From positions 9,114,001-9,178,000 of the forward strand of contig OX579639.1 in assembly GCA_951230915.1 (NCBI GenBank): 64,000 bases of DNA, read 5' to 3'. The stretch comes from Antitrichia curtipendula. Its lineage: Eukaryota > Streptophyta > Bryopsida > Hypnales > Leucodontaceae. Made by a program: the position numbers and the translations under genes. The notes under the pieces were generated by a model. It saw only the letters and a list, made by a program, of their open reading frames with translations, did not search any database and was not told the origin of the DNA. Shown one piece after another: positions 63,870-64,000 of the stretch (position 1 is the stretch's first letter; every line of letters starts with the position of its first letter).

Positions 63870-64000
63870 CTGAACACCACCCCCAACACCCAAACCACAC
63901 CACAAGTCAGCACGTCGGTATCAAAAAACACAAGCAATTCTTTACAATCCCATGACATCTGTGTATGAGTGTAATTCCTGTGTACATGGTCTCCTTGAAA

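Overview
This is a nuclear plant DNA window. It carries genes split by GT-AG introns, plant-type promoters with telo-boxes (AAACCCTAA), chloroplast-targeted proteins and plant families (SUC/SUT sucrose transporter, ABCB transporter, F-box protein). Introns of roughly 75 bp to 1 kb, AT-rich gene-poor gaps of 7-8 kb and protein sequences rather distant from those of flowering plants suggest an early-diverging land plant such as a bryophyte. That lineage guess is inference, not demonstrated.

Layout: 1-7.5 kb is AT-rich with relic elements. At 7.5-10.0 kb lies an F-box gene (+). A tRNA-Gln(CUG) is at 11.2 kb. A small OEP7-like envelope protein gene (-) at 12.9-13.2 kb sits between two degenerate tandem arrays. 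A plastid-type divergent-PAP2 (DUF212) gene (-) is at 15.3-16.9 kb. The 17-24 kb gap holds foldback/MITE-like elements. SRP54 (+, nine exons, 498 aa) occupies 24.2-27.3 kb. Another element-rich gap runs 27-35 kb. An intronless sucrose transporter (+) is at 35.4-37.3 kb. A poorly resolved stretch spans 37-43 kb. An NTF2/SnoaL-like plastid gene (-, five exons) at 43.1-44.9 kb is divergent from a Miro mitochondrial GTPase gene (+, 14 exons, 643 aa) at 45.7-51.9 kb. A conserved-looking plastid protein of unknown function (+) is at 54.0-55.7 kb. An ABCB/MDR transporter (-) runs from 57.1 kb off the right edge.

The genes form no operon or pathway; they are ordinary housekeeping and transport genes. 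Four encode likely plastid proteins, one a mitochondrial outer-membrane protein, and two are membrane transporters. All exon coordinates were worked out by hand from reading frame and GT/AG agreement.

The most unusual content is non-coding. First, many introns, promoters and flanks carry local degenerate tandem duplications, with periods from about 85 to several hundred bp. Second, a small element of two successive hairpins recurs in introns of two neighbouring genes, with a possible reverse copy in a third. Third, a family of AT-rich elements ends in TTAACCC(C)TAAAG-type termini. Fourth, two large arrays of a degenerate CCAAATTGG motif lie in the gaps. No CRISPR array, rRNA gene, intact transposase or reverse transcriptase was seen.
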